From an uncultured Clostridia bacterium (GTDB lineage: Bacteria > Bacillota > Clostridia > Oscillospirales > Oscillospiraceae), in contig CAMNHH010000129.1 in the NCBI GenBank assembly GCA_946539175.1, forward strand, positions 1 to 5,988: a stretch of DNA of 5,988 nucleotides, read 5' to 3'. The notes below the pieces were generated by a model. The model was given only the letters and a program-made list of their open reading frames with translations, was not told the origin of the DNA and searched no databases. The stretch's first letter is position 1. Each line of letters starts with the position of its first letter. The position numbers and the translations under genes are program-made. Shown here in pieces: positions 5,900 through 5,988 of the stretch.

Positions 5900-5927
5900 G
5901 TTTCTCCTTCACTTTTTTAGGAGAAAC
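5900..5927 (-). promoter_or_regulatory. Hairpin burying the Shine-Dalgarno of the DUF6809-like gene
   Basis: In the minus-strand mRNA, GTTTCTCCT (5927-5919) and AGGAGAAAC (5908-5900) form a perfect 9-bp stem around a 10-nt A-rich loop. The 3' arm contains the AGGAG that serves the ATG at 5896, so in the folded state the ribosome binding site is paired. This could lower translation or make it conditional. It could also be a protein-binding inverted repeat in the DNA. Confidence 0.55.
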
Positions 5928-5988
5928 CCGTGTGCTTTCTGCCTGAAAACATAGGTTTTGCAACGTTTTTGAAATGTGCTTGCTCAAG

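Overview
The window reads as chromosomal DNA from an anaerobic member of the Bacillota, probably a Clostridia gut lineage. This rests on the GC-rich coding sequence (my impression is high-50s percent), strong AGGAGG ribosome binding sites before most genes, a PucR-type regulator of clostridial style and a DUF6809-like small protein. I see no tRNA, rRNA, CRISPR array or transposase.

Layout. Positions 45-80 hold a 16-bp-stem hairpin that closes a leftward operon. The operon (92-3324, minus strand) has four genes in order of transcription: an unrecognised 406-aa cysteine-containing protein, a short GcvT/aminomethyltransferase-family protein, a short-chain dehydrogenase/reductase (SDR), and a 70-aa single-domain protein. 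Gaps are 13, 10 and 24 nt and each gene has its own good Shine-Dalgarno, so this is one transcription unit. Positions 3325-3563 form a divergent promoter region with one clear sigma-70-type promoter for each direction and three inverted-repeat elements. Positions 3564-5084 (plus strand) encode a PucR/CdaR-type transcriptional regulator. A 15-bp-stem hairpin (5091-5125) separates it from two convergent minus-strand pieces: a TetR-family regulator that has lost its N-terminus, and a DUF6809-like ORF whose end is fused, out of frame, to that TetR remnant.

How the genes may work together. The divergent PucR-type protein is the obvious candidate to control the operon, and a shared half-site pattern (AGACCG-N10-CGGT, present twice) is a candidate operator. 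The GcvT-family protein keeps the conserved DD motif and suggests tetrahydrofolate-dependent removal of a methyl or one-carbon unit from a substrate. The SDR could oxidise or reduce the substrate or product. The roles of the 406-aa protein and the 70-aa protein are unknown. A compact, PucR-controlled demethylation or C1-release pathway is my best reading, but the substrate is not visible in the sequence.

The right end (5136-5896) looks like a deletion or recombination scar: DUF6809-type sequence stops and TetR-type sequence begins within a few bases near 5645, in different reading frames. The start of the DUF6809-like gene also carries a 9-bp perfect hairpin that buries its Shine-Dalgarno.
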